Below are positions 1 to 10,799 of a DNA stretch of 32,787 nucleotides, in pieces (position 1 is the stretch's first letter; the number at the start of each line of letters is the position of its first letter). Both the position numbers and the translations under genes were made by a program. This DNA is from Methylococcaceae bacterium. GTDB taxonomy: Bacteria > Pseudomonadota > Gammaproteobacteria > Methylococcales > Methylomonadaceae. The notes beneath the pieces were generated by a model. That model did no database searches. It had not been told where the DNA came from and worked only from the letters and a program-made list of their open reading frames with translations. Location of the stretch: assembly GCA_013141375.1 (NCBI GenBank), contig JABFRC010000163.1, positions 1 to 32,787 on the forward strand, given 5' to 3'.

Positions 1-357
1 CCCTTTAAAGTGTGGTTGTTGCCTGAAGAAGTCGATAAGATTGAAGACAATAAAGCTGCTTCTCAGCAACAAGTGGCCGATCGCCTGGGTTTGATCGTAT
101 CTAATTTGAATGATGCACAAAGAGAAGCACTGCAAGGCCTGAAAAATGGCGTGTTGGTGCAGGATGTGGCAAAAGGTGCAGCTAAGGATGCAGGGATACA
201 ACGTGGCGATGTGATTCTAAGGCTTCAGAATAATGTCATCCGTGATGTGGCTGATTTTGATAAGATAGTCAAAGAACTACCCGTGGGTAAATCAATTGCT
301 GTGTTAATTCAACGGCAAGGTAGCCCCATCTTTTTGGCACTCAAATTAGACAAGTAA
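1..357 (+). CDS. DegQ/MucD-type serine protease, C-terminal PDZ domain (5' truncated by window)
   Basis: Frame open from base 1 (PFKVWLLPEEVDK...); PDZ-like GVLVQDVAKGAAKDAGIQRGDVILRLQNNVI; lies upstream of lepA. Confidence 0.85.
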   Translation, partial: PFKVWLLPEEVDKIEDNKAASQQQVADRLGLIVSNLNDAQREALQGLKNGVLVQDVAKGAAKDAGIQRGDVILRLQNNVIRDVADFDKIVKELPVGKSIAVLIQRQGSPIFLALKLDK

Positions 358-360
358 CAC

Positions 361-2160
361 GTGGATTTAAAACATATAAGAAATTTCTCCATTATCGCCC
401 ATATCGACCATGGTAAATCGACACTTGCAGACCGATTTATTCAACTCTGCGGAGGTTTAACTAACCGGGAAATGTCGGCCCAAGTGCTCGATTCCATGGA
501 TATTGAAAAAGAGCGCGGTATTACTATTAAAGCCCAGAGTGTGACTCTGGACTTTAAAGCCAAGGATGGCGAAATTTACCAGCTCAATTTTATCGATACG
601 CCCGGGCATGTTGATTTTTCTTATGAGGTGTCTCGATCTTTAGCCGCCTGTGAGGGCGCGCTACTGGTCGTGGATGCAGCGCAAGGAGTTGAAGCGCAAA
701 GCGTAGCAAACTGCTACACAGCGATTGAGCAGGGACTGGAAGTTGTTCCTGTGCTCAACAAGATTGATTTACCCTCTGCCGAGCCAGAGCGAGTTCAGAC
801 GGAAATAGAAGAAGTCATTGGCATTCCCGCTGATGAAGCCCTGATGATCAGCGCCAAAACCGGTTTAGGTGTTCAAGATGTTTTGGAGCAGTTGGTTATT
901 AAAGTTCCACCACCGCAAGGCAATATTGATGGTCCTTTGCAGGCATTAATTATCGACTCTTGGTTTGATAGTTATTTAGGTGTGGTATCACTTGTGCGAA
1001 TTATGCATGGCAGTATTCGCAGAAAACAAAAGATTACCATTATGTCTACCGGTAGGTCGTTCATCGCCGAAAAAGTAGGCGTATTTACCCCTAAGCGCTT
1101 AGAAAGAGACGTTTTAAATACCGGTGAAGTGGGTTTTGTAGTGGCCGGTATCAAAGACATTTTTGGTGCGCCGGTCGGCGACACCATCACTTGGACAGAT
1201 AATCCCGCTACCGAACAACTCACTGGATTTCAACGTGTACAGCCGCGTGTATTTGCGGGGCTGTACCCAGTAAGTTCTGATAATTACGAAGATCTGCGTG
1301 AGGCCTTAAATAAATTAAACCTCAATGACGCCGCTTTGCAGTTTGAACCGGAAACTTCTCAAGCATTAGGTTTTGGTTTTCGATGCGGCTTCCTGGGCAT
1401 GTTGCATATGGAGATTGTTCAGGAGCGCTTGGAAAGGGAATACGATGTTGACTTGATCACTACCGCGCCAACTGTGGTTTACGAAGTGATTACCCAAAAT
1501 GATCAAGTATTGATGGTCGATAACCCGGCAAAACTTCCCGATGCTGGCGTTGTTAAAGAAATCAGAGAGCCTATTATTCGTGCCAACATTTTGGTGCCGG
1601 AGGCCTATTTAGGTGGCGTTATCACGCTATGTATTGAAAAGCGTGGGGTGCAAAAAGATATGCAATATGTTGGCAGGCAAGTGTCCTTGCATTATGAAAT
1701 GCCGTTAAGTGAGGTGGTATTGGACTTTTTTGACCGCTTAAAATCAGTCAGTCGTGGCTTTGCTTCATTTGATTACGAATTTTTGCGCTTTCAGCCTGCT
1801 GCGTTGGTAAAGCTGGATGTGCTCATTAATGCTGAAAAAGTGGATGCGCTCTCCATCATCGTGCATCGCGATTTAAGTCATAACCGTGGTCGCGATCTGG
1901 TCGAGAAAATGAAGGATTTAATACCAAGGCAAATGTACGAAGTCGCCATTCAGGCGGCTATCGGCTCTAAAGTGATTGCCAGATCAACGGTTAAAGCCAT
2001 GCGCAAGAATGTGATCGCCAAGTGTTACGGCGGTGACATCAGTCGAAAGAAGAAACTACTGGAAAAACAAAAAGCCGGTAAAAAGCGCATGAAACAGGTT
2101 GGTAATATTGAGATTCCTCAAGAAGCATTCCTGGCTGTTTTACAAATCAACAAGGAATAA
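361..2160 (+). CDS. lepA: Elongation factor 4 (LepA GTPase), GTG start
   Basis: 599 aa; [46 protein letters not shown]-terminal [22 protein letters not shown]. Confidence 0.98.
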   Translation: MDLKHIRNFSIIAHIDHGKSTLADRFIQLCGGLTNREMSAQVLDSMDIEKERGITIKAQSVTLDFKAKDGEIYQLNFIDTPGHVDFSYEVSRSLAACEGALLVVDAAQGVEAQSVANCYTAIEQGLEVVPVLNKIDLPSAEPERVQTEIEEVIGIPADEALMISAKTGLGVQDVLEQLVIKVPPPQGNIDGPLQALIIDSWFDSYLGVVSLVRIMHGSIRRKQKITIMSTGRSFIAEKVGVFTPKRLERDVLNTGEVGFVVAGIKDIFGAPVGDTITWTDNPATEQLTGFQRVQPRVFAGLYPVSSDNYEDLREALNKLNLNDAALQFEPETSQALGFGFRCGFLGMLHMEIVQERLEREYDVDLITTAPTVVYEVITQNDQVLMVDNPAKLPDAGVVKEIREPIIRANILVPEAYLGGVITLCIEKRGVQKDMQYVGRQVSLHYEMPLSEVVLDFFDRLKSVSRGFASFDYEFLRFQPAALVKLDVLINAEKVDALSIIVHRDLSHNRGRDLVEKMKDLIPRQMYEVAIQAAIGSKVIARSTVKAMRKNVIAKCYGGDISRKKKLLEKQKAGKKRMKQVGNIEIPQEAFLAVLQINKE

Positions 2161-2224
2161 GCAGGCGATGGGGAAACCCATGATGCTAATGGAACTACTT
2201 TTTTAACTACAAAACACTAACCCT

Positions 2225-3001
2225 ATGGACTTCGATTTTTCCTTCTTTTTATTTATTGCCTCTGTCGTAACCGGTGTTATTTGGGGCGGCTACTTATTGG
2301 TGCTTAAATCCAAGGGGCTTGTTTTTGATGAGAAAGATGAACCTGTTTTGGTTGAATATGCTCGGTCATTTTTCCCAATTGTACTCATCGTCTTGTTATT
2401 ACGTTCATTTTTAGCAGAGCCTTTCCGGATACCTTCCGGCTCAATGATGCCGACTTTATTAGTGGGCGATTTTATTTTAGTAAATAAATTTACTTACGGA
2501 ATTCGCTTACCAGTTATCAATAAAAAGATTATTGAAGTCAATGAACCACAGAGAGGTGATATCTTTGTTTTTCGTTATCCCAAAGACCCCTCCGTTGATT
2601 ACATTAAACGTGTGATTGGCTTGCCAGGTGACAGAGTCTCATATCACGACAAAAAGCTGACTATCAACGGGGCGCCTATCAGTCAGGTGTTTTCTGAGAC
2701 CTATCAAGGTGTTGGTCAAGGTCAGGACATGACAGGTGCTAATCTATTGGAAGAGAATCTGACAGGGGTAGAACATAATATCTTGATTAGAAATGGTTCG
2801 CCAACTGTAGAGTTTGACTATATTGTTCCTCCTGGGAATTATTTTGCGATGGGTGACAATCGAGACAATAGTAACGACAGTCGATATTGGGGGCCAGTTC
2901 CTGAGGAAAACCTAGTAGGTAAGGCATTCTTTATCTGGATGAGTTGGGATTGGCAGCATAAGGGCGTCGGTTTTGATCGAATTGGAACGGTATTGAAATA
3001 A
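2225..3001 (+). CDS. lepB: Signal peptidase I
   Basis: N-terminal TM segments; PSGSMMPTLLVGDFILVNKF, YIKRVIGLPGDRV, AMGDNRDNSNDSRYWGPV. Confidence 0.97.
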   Translation: MDFDFSFFLFIASVVTGVIWGGYLLVLKSKGLVFDEKDEPVLVEYARSFFPIVLIVLLLRSFLAEPFRIPSGSMMPTLLVGDFILVNKFTYGIRLPVINKKIIEVNEPQRGDIFVFRYPKDPSVDYIKRVIGLPGDRVSYHDKKLTINGAPISQVFSETYQGVGQGQDMTGANLLEENLTGVEHNILIRNGSPTVEFDYIVPPGNYFAMGDNRDNSNDSRYWGPVPEENLVGKAFFIWMSWDWQHKGVGFDRIGTVLK

Positions 3002-3042
3002 ACTACATTTTTTGCTTCAAAATAATTACTGGAGCCAAGCAC

Positions 3043-3420
3043 ATGAAAGCAACTACCAAAAAGCAACAAGGATTAACTCTGATTTCCATTCTTTTAATTT
3101 TGGGGCTCATTGCTTTTTTTACCTTGCTGACGCTAAAAATTGTGCCTATTTACATGGATCACGCTAAGGTAGTGAATGCCTTGAAAGACTTGAAAGAATC
3201 CACGGATATTGAGGATAAAGGTGAGCATGAAATCAGGGATAGTTTGAACAAGCGTTTTAATATTAACTATGTATACGACGTTACTCAGGATGACATCAAA
3301 GTTATCAAGCATGGCAAATATTTGAAAGTGACCATTGAATATGAAACCGTGCAAAAAATAGTCGGCAATTTAAGTGTATTGGCTGAATTCAATGATTCGA
3401 TTGAGGTTGGTCAGGAGTGA
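3043..3420 (+). CDS. DUF4845 family protein with pilin-like N-terminal TM segment
   Basis: 125 aa, QQGLTLISILLILGLIAFF; typical position between lepB and rnc. Confidence 0.8.
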   Translation: MKATTKKQQGLTLISILLILGLIAFFTLLTLKIVPIYMDHAKVVNALKDLKESTDIEDKGEHEIRDSLNKRFNINYVYDVTQDDIKVIKHGKYLKVTIEYETVQKIVGNLSVLAEFNDSIEVGQE

Positions 3421-4094
3421 TAAAAAAGTCCGAAGTCTTATCGGAAAGATTGGGGTTACGTTTTAATAATCCTCAGCTGTTTACCAATGCTTTGACCCAT
3501 CGCAGCGCAGGTTCAAGGAATAATGAGCGTTTAGAGTTTCTAGGCGATTCAATTCTGGGTTTTGTTATCGCCCATCAACTTTATAACATTTTTCCATCTG
3601 CACCTGAAGGCGTCTTGAGTCGGTTAAGAGCAAGCCTGGTTAACCAGACCTCTCTTGCAGAACTAGCCAGAAAGCATGATCTAGGGGATTATTTATTACT
3701 TGGTTCTGGCGAACTTAAAAGCGGTGGATTTCGTCGTGATTCGATTTTGTCCGATGCATTGGAAGCGATAATCGGTGCCTTGTTTATAGATCAAGGAATG
3801 GATGCCTGTCAGCAATGGTTGGTCGGGTTATTTCAGGAGAAGCTGCAAGCCTTATCGTTGGATAATTGGCAAAAAGATCCTAAAACGCAGTTACAAGAAT
3901 TAATGCAATCCAGAAAAGTGGATTTGCCAGAATACACTTTGATGAGCATGTCCGGACTAGGCCATGAACAAACCTTCAAAGTTAAATGTACCATCCCCTT
4001 AAGCAATGAATTTTGTATTGGTGTCGGTGTTTCAAGAAAAAAAGCAGAGCAGGCAGCAGCAGAGCAAATGCTTGAATTATTAAAAGGCAAGTAA
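3417..4094 (+). CDS. rnc: Ribonuclease III, GTG start overlapping the upstream stop
   Basis: NERLEFLGDSILGFVIA signature, C-terminal dsRBD (KTQLQELMQ...KKAEQAAAEQML). Confidence 0.98.
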   Translation: MIKKSEVLSERLGLRFNNPQLFTNALTHRSAGSRNNERLEFLGDSILGFVIAHQLYNIFPSAPEGVLSRLRASLVNQTSLAELARKHDLGDYLLLGSGELKSGGFRRDSILSDALEAIIGALFIDQGMDACQQWLVGLFQEKLQALSLDNWQKDPKTQLQELMQSRKVDLPEYTLMSMSGLGHEQTFKVKCTIPLSNEFCIGVGVSRKKAEQAAAEQMLELLKGK

Positions 4095-4975
4095 TGAATT
4101 GTGGTTTCGTAGCCCTGATAGGGCGCCCCAATGTGGGTAAATCAACACTTATGAATCATCTGCTGAGGCAAAAAATCAGCATCACTTCTCGAAAACCACA
4201 AACGACCCGTCATCGTATATTAGGTATAAATACTACAGAAGCAGGGCAAGCCATCTATATGGATACGCCCGGCATGCATGGTAATGAGAAGAAAGCTCTA
4301 AACCGCTATTTGAACAGGACAGCTGAAACTACCTTGTTGGGCGTTGATGTAATCGTCTGGTTGATTGATGGCTTGTCCTGGCACGAATATGACGAAATAA
4401 TATTTAAAAAACTCGAACAAGCTGGGTTGCCGGTCATTCTGGCCGTGAACAAAGTAGATAAGGTAAAAGACAAAGATGCGATTCTGACGTTTTTTTCTGA
4501 AGCTCAACATCGCTTTCCTTTTGCACATCTGATCCCCATCTCGGCTTTAAAACGCACGAATTTAGATCAACTTGAAAGTCTGATCATGGCGATGTTGCCG
4601 GAAAATGATCTGATTTACCCTGAAGATCAGATTACTGACAGGCCTGAGCGATTCTTGTGTGCAGAAATTATTCGGGAAAAATTAACCAGACGTTTAGGTG
4701 ATGAATTACCGTATGCAATTACGGTTGAAATAGAACGCTTCGAAGAAAAACCGACCATCACCAAGATCTATGCGATTATCTGGGTGGAACGCTTGGGTCA
4801 AAAAACTATCGTCATCGGTGACAATGGTGAGATGCTTAAAAAAGTAGGCACTGATGCCAGGTTGGATATTGAGAAATTGTTAGACCAAAAGGTTTACATT
4901 CAGCTTTGGGTCAAGGTGAAAAAAGGCTGGTCCGACAGTGAGCGCGCTCTGCAAAGCTTGGGATTTAATGACTGA
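4094..4975 (+). CDS. era: GTPase Era
   Basis: GRPNVGKSTLMNHLL, DTPGMH, NKVDKV, KH domain near C-terminus; start overlaps rnc stop by 1 nt. Confidence 0.98.
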   Translation: MNCGFVALIGRPNVGKSTLMNHLLRQKISITSRKPQTTRHRILGINTTEAGQAIYMDTPGMHGNEKKALNRYLNRTAETTLLGVDVIVWLIDGLSWHEYDEIIFKKLEQAGLPVILAVNKVDKVKDKDAILTFFSEAQHRFPFAHLIPISALKRTNLDQLESLIMAMLPENDLIYPEDQITDRPERFLCAEIIREKLTRRLGDELPYAITVEIERFEEKPTITKIYAIIWVERLGQKTIVIGDNGEMLKKVGTDARLDIEKLLDQKVYIQLWVKVKKGWSDSERALQSLGFND

Positions 4976-5675
4976 TGCGACGGTTACGCTGCAGCCTGCT
5001 TTTGTGTTGCAGCAACGTAATTACCGTGAAACCAGCTTAATTATTGAGGTATTGACTCGCGATTATGGTCGGCTTTCGGTGTTGGCAAAAGGCGTTAGAA
5101 AATTAAAATCCAAAACGGCAGGTTTGTTACAACCTTTCGTTCCCCTGTTGATTTCTTATGTCGGCAAGGCAGAACTTAAAACCCTCACCGCAGTTGAAAT
5201 GGCTGAGCCTTTCGGTAAATTATCCGGTCTTGCATTGTATTGCGGTTTTTATATCAATGAGTTAATTGGCTGTTTTTTACATAAGTATGATCCCCATCCA
5301 GATGTTTTTGATCAGTACCAGGCATGTGTCGTTAGCTTGGCAACAGAGGCGCAGTTAGAACCCGCGTTAAGAACTTTTGAGCTTGATTTGCTTGATAGCG
5401 TTGGCTACGGATTGCATTCAGATATAGATGATGCGCATCAATTTTCACAGTCGCAAGCCTATGTTTTTGATGCCGAACGCGGATTGGTTGCAAGTGCCCA
5501 AGGCCCCTATTCCGTACACACCTTGCAAGCCATTCAACGCAGATGTTTCAATGATCCGAAGACCTTAAGTCAAACCAAGATGCTTATGCGACAGGTCATC
5601 GACACACATCTTCAAGGCAAGCGACTAAAAAGTCGCACAGTAATCAATAAACTTCTAAAACAAACTGAACAATGA
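4968..5675 (+). CDS. recO: DNA repair protein RecO; start revised from 4938 to internal ATG
   Basis: [45 protein letters not shown]; 4968 leaves a short 8-nt overlap with era. Confidence 0.92.
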   Translation: MTDATVTLQPAFVLQQRNYRETSLIIEVLTRDYGRLSVLAKGVRKLKSKTAGLLQPFVPLLISYVGKAELKTLTAVEMAEPFGKLSGLALYCGFYINELIGCFLHKYDPHPDVFDQYQACVVSLATEAQLEPALRTFELDLLDSVGYGLHSDIDDAHQFSQSQAYVFDAERGLVASAQGPYSVHTLQAIQRRCFNDPKTLSQTKMLMRQVIDTHLQGKRLKSRTVINKLLKQTEQ

Positions 5676-6439
5676 ACAAACAGAATATTTTATTGGGAGT
5701 GAATGTCGACCATATTGCAACCATCAGGCAGGCTAGAGGAACGCGTTTTCCTGATCCGGTACAGGCGGCGTTGATTGCAGAGCAGGCCGGAGCAGACGGC
5801 ATTACTGCACACTTACGCGAGGATCGTAGGCATATTCAGGATAGGGATATTTATCTTCTTAAAGAAATGCTGCATACCCGGCTGAATTTTGAAATGGCCG
5901 TCACCAAAGAAATGATTGGCATAGCCGTTCAGGTCAAGCCTTATGCTTGCTGTTTGGTGCCTGAAAAACGGGCCGAGCTGACAACTGAGGGGGGGCTTGA
6001 TGTCGTTGCTCAGCTGGATGCTCTGTATGGTGCTTGCGACAGCTTAAAATCGGCGGGCATAGAAGTGTCTCTGTTTATTGATCCAGAATTTCATCAAATA
6101 GATGCTGCTGTTAAAGTAGGTGCTCCAGTTATTGAATTACATACCGGGCGTTACGCTGATGCTGAAGATAAACAGCAGCAGTTGATAGAACTTGAGCGCA
6201 TTCGTAAGGCGGCGCAATACGCCCATCAAGCTGGATTACAAGTGAATGCAGGTCATGGTCTTAATTTTCATAATGTTGAGGCAATCTGCGCAATTCCTGA
6301 GATAGTTGAGCTGAATATTGGGCATTCCATCATTGCCCAGGCCGTTTTGACAGGATTGGCGAATACCGTCAGTGAGTTAAAGCAACTTATGCGCAATGCC
6401 AGACAGCAAGGCATTCTGATTCAAGCGCCATGGCATTAG
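5672..6439 (+). CDS. pdxJ: Pyridoxine 5'-phosphate synthase
   Basis: [53 protein letters not shown]. Confidence 0.98.
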   Translation: MNKQNILLGVNVDHIATIRQARGTRFPDPVQAALIAEQAGADGITAHLREDRRHIQDRDIYLLKEMLHTRLNFEMAVTKEMIGIAVQVKPYACCLVPEKRAELTTEGGLDVVAQLDALYGACDSLKSAGIEVSLFIDPEFHQIDAAVKVGAPVIELHTGRYADAEDKQQQLIELERIRKAAQYAHQAGLQVNAGHGLNFHNVEAICAIPEIVELNIGHSIIAQAVLTGLANTVSELKQLMRNARQQGILIQAPWH

Positions 6440-7164
6440 AGTTTTATCAATTAACCTCGGCTGGTGATAGAGCCAGCAATCAGGATTATATGGCGCATAT
6501 CATCAATGATGATTACGCGTTGTTTTTGGTGGCGGATGGCTTGGGTGGATATAGTGACGGTGAAAAAGCGTCACGTTTTTTCTGTCTGGGCATGTTGAAA
6601 GTGGCAGAAGCTTTTAGTAAACGTATGATTGAAAATCCGGAAGCGGTTTTAGGTGCCTGGATTGATGCGGCAATCGATGAAATGGCTAATTTATTTCAGA
6701 GTGATGAGATTTCAAAACACGCCTTTACTACCTGCGTATGCCTATATATCGATAAGCACTCGGTATTAACGGGACATTGTGGGGATTCACGTATTTATCG
6801 AATGAATTCTAAGCAGATTTTATGGCGAACAGAAGATCACTCTATTCCTCAGCAACTGCTAAGCGCCGGTAAAATTGCTGAACAAGATATGGGCTTGCAT
6901 CCCGAACAAAATCAGCTGACCCGTAGCATTAATGTACTTAAGAAGCATCGACCTGAAATAAAGAAATACCCTGCAATAGAACCAGGGGAGACTTTTTTAC
7001 TGTGTACGGATGGATTTTGGGAGCATGTGAAACAACCAGAGTTATTGCAATTAGCTCAGCCAGCCAGTGGCAAGACCACCTTAGCAAAACTTGCGCAGCT
7101 TACCGTGCTTAGAGCGCATGGCGGCAGTGATAACGTGACGGTACAATGGGTTCGTTGTTTTTAA
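6430..7164 (+). CDS. PP2C-family serine/threonine phosphatase
   Basis: [49 protein letters not shown]; overlaps pdxJ by 10 nt. Confidence 0.93.
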   Translation: MALEFYQLTSAGDRASNQDYMAHIINDDYALFLVADGLGGYSDGEKASRFFCLGMLKVAEAFSKRMIENPEAVLGAWIDAAIDEMANLFQSDEISKHAFTTCVCLYIDKHSVLTGHCGDSRIYRMNSKQILWRTEDHSIPQQLLSAGKIAEQDMGLHPEQNQLTRSINVLKKHRPEIKKYPAIEPGETFLLCTDGFWEHVKQPELLQLAQPASGKTTLAKLAQLTVLRAHGGSDNVTVQWVRCF

Positions 7165-7177
7165 AGCTTTTGTTCAT

Positions 7178-8143
7178 TTAGTGAGATATTGAAAAGCCGT
7201 GTTTTTGCATGCGGTAGAGTAGAGTGTCTCTGGAGATGCCCAATAGCTTTGCAGATTTGGCGCGATTTCCGTTGGTTCGGCGCAATGCTTGGCTAATCAG
7301 GTCTGCTTCGAGCGAATCTAATTGCACACCTTCCTCGGGCAAAATAAAGTCGGCGTTTTCAGGCGTGTCACCACTGACGGTGAGATTAAATTCGGCGGGA
7401 AGATTTTCCGGCTCGATGGTTTTTCCCGCCAACAAAACGCTCATTCTTTCGCACAGATTTCTCAATTCTCTTATGTTGCCGGGCCATTTATATTGCTTCA
7501 ATGCCTTGACGGTAGCCTTGCTAAGCTTGGGTTCTTCAATGGAATGGGCATCGGCAAATAATTTGAGAAAGTGAACTGCCAAGGGCTCAATGTCTTCAGT
7601 ACGCTTAGTCAGCGGTGGCAATTCCAGCGGCACTACATTGAGTCGAAAGAATAAATCCTGTCTGAACTCGCCTTGCGCAATTTGCTTGGTTAAATCAGAG
7701 TTGGTAGCGGCAATAACGCGAACATTTACCTTGCTGGGTTTGGTTTCGCCAACAACAAGACACTCGCCTGAATCCAGAAAGCGCAAGAATTTGGCTTGTA
7801 CTGAAAGTGGTAATGAGTTGATTTCGTCCAGAAATAAAGTGCCGCCGTCAGCAGCTTGAAATAAACCCTGATTGCTGGAACTAGCCCCCGTAAATGCACC
7901 TTTTTTATGACCAAACAATTCTGACTCGATTAAGCCTTCAGGCAAGGTTGCGCAATTTAAGGTAATGAAGGGTTTATCGGATCGACTACTGGCTTTCTGA
8001 ATGGCATTGGCGAAGACTTCTTTGCCGGTGCCTGTTTCGCCTTTGAGTAATACTGTAACATCGGTAGTTGCAACGATTCTGGCGCTACGAATCAGAGAGT
8101 CCAGAGCAGGTGATTGACCAACAATCGAGCTGAAATGAGACAT
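7178..8143 (-). CDS. Sigma-54-dependent transcriptional activator, AAA+ plus HTH only (PspF-like architecture)
   Basis: GETGTGKEVFA Walker A, ESELFGHKKGAFTGA sigma-54 contact loop, GGTLFLDEI Walker B, C-terminal Fis-type HTH; no N-terminal sensory domain. Confidence 0.95.
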   Translation of the reverse strand: MSHFSSIVGQSPALDSLIRSARIVATTDVTVLLKGETGTGKEVFANAIQKASSRSDKPFITLNCATLPEGLIESELFGHKKGAFTGASSSNQGLFQAADGGTLFLDEINSLPLSVQAKFLRFLDSGECLVVGETKPSKVNVRVIAATNSDLTKQIAQGEFRQDLFFRLNVVPLELPPLTKRTEDIEPLAVHFLKLFADAHSIEEPKLSKATVKALKQYKWPGNIRELRNLCERMSVLLAGKTIEPENLPAEFNLTVSGDTPENADFILPEEGVQLDSLEADLISQALRRTNGNRAKSAKLLGISRDTLLYRMQKHGFSISH

Positions 8144-8144
8144 C

Positions 8145-8912
8145 CTACCTCCCCATCGTTTGAGCGTGTTGCAATCGCATCGGGTTTAAATCCGGTATGG
8201 CGGCCAATAATGCAAGGGCAATCATAAGTATGCCAATCAGCTGTCTAAAACGCTGCAATCCTGATAGCTTCGTCAAAATGCCTGTCATAATGCCGATTCC
8301 CATCACCGCGGGGATAGTGCCGAGACCGAAAAACAGCATAGTAAATGCGCTTTGACTGACACCGCCGGCGGTTGACGCCAGCGCTAAGGCGGTATAAACC
8401 AAGCTACAGGGCAGCCAGCCCCAGACCATGCCGAACAAGTATGCTTGGCGATAGGTTTTTACCGGGATCAGTTTGCGCCCATAAGGTTCTATGGCTCGCC
8501 AGAAATGCAGGCCAATTTTTTCAATATAGGCGAAACGGGGGAACCATCCGGCAATATAGAATCCAGCGCTACCCATAACTACGGCGGATAATATTTGTAA
8601 AATTCTATAGCCAGTCGATTCGTCCATCGACATAACCAATAAACTCTGAACAACGCCCAATAACGATCCGGCTAAAGTGTAGCTGGTGACTCTGCCGGCG
8701 TTGTAATTGAACACAAATGGCAACAGGCGTTTTTTATTCTGGCGAATATCGGCATCCAAACTTAACGTTAAGGTGCCTATGATGGATCCACACATGCCAA
8801 CACAATGCATGCTGCTAAGCAGGCCCATTATGAATGCGACTAGATACGATGAATTAAAAGCGTGGTCAAATTCCATAGTCGCTATGATTAGCCCTGAGTT
8901 GATAGTAAGCAA
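8145..8912 (-). CDS. Sulfite exporter TauE/SafE (DsbD_2-like) family membrane protein; start may be the internal ATG at 8876
   Basis: Multiple TM segments; SSMHCVGMCGS and WGWLPCSLVYTAL cysteine motifs of this family. Confidence 0.88.
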   Translation of the reverse strand: MLTINSGLIIATMEFDHAFNSSYLVAFIMGLLSSMHCVGMCGSIIGTLTLSLDADIRQNKKRLLPFVFNYNAGRVTSYTLAGSLLGVVQSLLVMSMDESTGYRILQILSAVVMGSAGFYIAGWFPRFAYIEKIGLHFWRAIEPYGRKLIPVKTYRQAYLFGMVWGWLPCSLVYTALALASTAGGVSQSAFTMLFFGLGTIPAVMGIGIMTGILTKLSGLQRFRQLIGILMIALALLAAIPDLNPMRLQHAQTMGR

Positions 8913-8931
8913 ATAGCTTTTGATGAGAGGA

Positions 8932-8971
8932 CTGTGTGAAATAACCTATTGTAATGGGTTATTTTACACAG
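8932..8971. repeat. Near-perfect 40-bp inverted repeat (17/19 matched arm positions)
   Basis: ctgtgtgaaataacctatt-gt-aatgggttattttacacag; the two mismatches would be G.U pairs in one RNA strand. Confidence 0.9.
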
Positions 8972-8975
8972 ATTT

Positions 8976-9004
8976 ATTATCCAGAATGAGCTGTGTTTTG
9001 ACAA
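8976..9004 (-). promoter_or_regulatory. Predicted sigma-70 promoter for the TauE/activator genes
   Basis: Minus strand TTGTCA-17 nt-GATAAT (5/6 and 5/6 to consensus); predicted +1 near 8969. Confidence 0.6.
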
Positions 9005-9035
9005 TGATTTATTCAAAGCAACTCAATAGAGTGTG

Positions 9036-9770
9036 CTATGCACATGTTTCTTGAAACTGAGACAAGATTTGTTGCTGTATTGATTCAGCCATTTCTTTAG
9101 GATTTGCGGCGTCCCTTATTGGACGACCAACGACAATATAATCCGCGCCGTTTTGAAAGGCGGTTACGACATCGACGACTCGTTTTTGGTCGTCTTCACG
9201 ATTATCCACCGGCCGTATACCAGGAGTGATCACTAATAAGCGATGATCGAGATGCTCACGCAGCATGGGTGCTTCAAGGCCGGAAGACACCACGCCATCA
9301 CAGCCGATTTCCAAAGCCCGTTTGGCGCGCGATAACACCAGTTCACGCACATCACAGCTGAAGCCCAAATCATCCAGATCGCCACGATCCAAGCTGGTTA
9401 ACGCGGTCACTGCCAATACTTTGAGATCGCCTTTTTCTTTGGCGGCCGCTTCCATGATGGAATCGTTACCATGAATAGTGGCAAGGTCGACACCTTTGCT
9501 GCTTAATGCCCGAATAGCGCGGCCTACCGTGGCGGGCACGTCAAAAAACTTCAGATCGACAAATACTTTTTTGCCGCGCTGCTTAAGCCATTCGATAAAG
9601 CCGAAATAATCGCCACACATGAACAACTCCATGCCGACTTTGTAAAAAATCACTGAATCACCCAATTCTTCAACTAACGCCTGTGCTTCAGCGATGCTGG
9701 GAACGTCCAAGGCCATAATTAGGCGTTCACGGACAGGGATAGCTTTGGTGGAGCGAATGGATTGTGGCAT
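9036..9770 (-). CDS. pyrF: Orotidine 5'-phosphate decarboxylase
   Basis: LIMALDVPSIAEAQ, VFVDLKFFDVPATV, TPGIRP, DYIVVGRPI. Confidence 0.97.
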   Translation of the reverse strand: MPQSIRSTKAIPVRERLIMALDVPSIAEAQALVEELGDSVIFYKVGMELFMCGDYFGFIEWLKQRGKKVFVDLKFFDVPATVGRAIRALSSKGVDLATIHGNDSIMEAAAKEKGDLKVLAVTALTSLDRGDLDDLGFSCDVRELVLSRAKRALEIGCDGVVSSGLEAPMLREHLDHRLLVITPGIRPVDNREDDQKRVVDVVTAFQNGADYIVVGRPIRDAANPKEMAESIQQQILSQFQETCA

Positions 9771-9869
9771 ATGGCTGACAAAATGAAGGCTAAAAACAAC
9801 GGCTATATTACCGGAACTTGATTACTCGGTGAATGTTAAAATTCGCCGCCCGACACATTACATCTATTT

Positions 9870-10799
9870 ATGAACTCAACCCTGATTCAAATGACCCTGC
9901 TGATGGCATGCGGTGCCGGTTGGCGCATCCTCAAGCCGGGCGGGCTAAAAGCTGAGCAAACTCGCTTGGTGTTAACCACGGTTGTGTATTATTTATTACT
10001 GCCAGCCATGGTATTGGAAGTACTTTGGACGGCGGATATCGGCGTTCATTCGCTGCAATACACCTTGCTTGGCGTTGCCAGCATTAGTTTTGCCATCGTT
10101 TGTATTTGGCTGGTGGGTGCGTTGTTCAGGTTTGAGCATCGCCGTCTGGGGGCGATGGTGTTAGCGGCGGCATTTCCTAACGTTACTTATTTAGGCTTGC
10201 CGGTGTTGGAGCAGACTTTCGGCAGCTGGGCACGATCCGTGGCGATACAAATCGATTTGTTTGCGACCGCGCCGTTTCTGTTTACGGTTGGCATTTTGCT
10301 GGTGCGGCATTACGGCGAAGATAAATCCGAAAGTCCCAAATCAGTGATCGCTTTTTTGAATGCACCACCGTTTTGGGCGGCGGGTCTGGCGGTGTTGCTT
10401 AATATCAATCATGTTGTTGCACCGGATTGGCTGACGGGCGTACTGCAAAAATTGGCAGGGGCAGTGGTGCCTTTGATGCTTTTCTCGCTAGGTTTAGCCT
10501 TGAGTTGGACGGCAGTCAGAGTCCGTAATATTCCCTACGTTATGCCGGTCATTGTGATAAAAATGTTGTTGATGCCGTTATTTGCGCTGCTGTTGATGAG
10601 TCAACTCAGCATAACCGGTGATTACCGGGCGGCCGCAGTGTTGGATATTGCCATGCCAAGTATGGTGTTAGGGATTGTCTTTTGTGATCGTTATCATCTG
10701 GACAGCTCACTTTATGCAATGGCCGTTACGGTGACGACCGCACTCAGTTTAATCACTCTGCCCTTGTGGCATGGTCTATTGATGAAGAGTTTTACATGA
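9870..10799 (+). CDS. AEC family (auxin efflux carrier-like) transporter
   Basis: 309 aa, about ten hydrophobic segments; YLLLPAMVLEVLW, PNVTYLGLPV, MPSMVLGIVF. Confidence 0.85.
   Translation: MNSTLIQMTLLMACGAGWRILKPGGLKAEQTRLVLTTVVYYLLLPAMVLEVLWTADIGVHSLQYTLLGVASISFAIVCIWLVGALFRFEHRRLGAMVLAAAFPNVTYLGLPVLEQTFGSWARSVAIQIDLFATAPFLFTVGILLVRHYGEDKSESPKSVIAFLNAPPFWAAGLAVLLNINHVVAPDWLTGVLQKLAGAVVPLMLFSLGLALSWTAVRVRNIPYVMPVIVIKMLLMPLFALLLMSQLSITGDYRAAAVLDIAMPSMVLGIVFCDRYHLDSSLYAMAVTVTTALSLITLPLWHGLLMKSFT

Noticed and set aside
972-1223. Minus-strand ORF inside lepA, and similar antisense ORFs in lepB, era, cinA, uup, MCO, flippase and PBP
   Set aside because: Fully overlapped by strongly recognised genes; no RBS or domain signal, products look like shadow ORFs
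2168-2181. atggg-gaaa-cccat hairpin after lepA
   Set aside because: Only 5 bp with no following T tract; too weak to call a terminator
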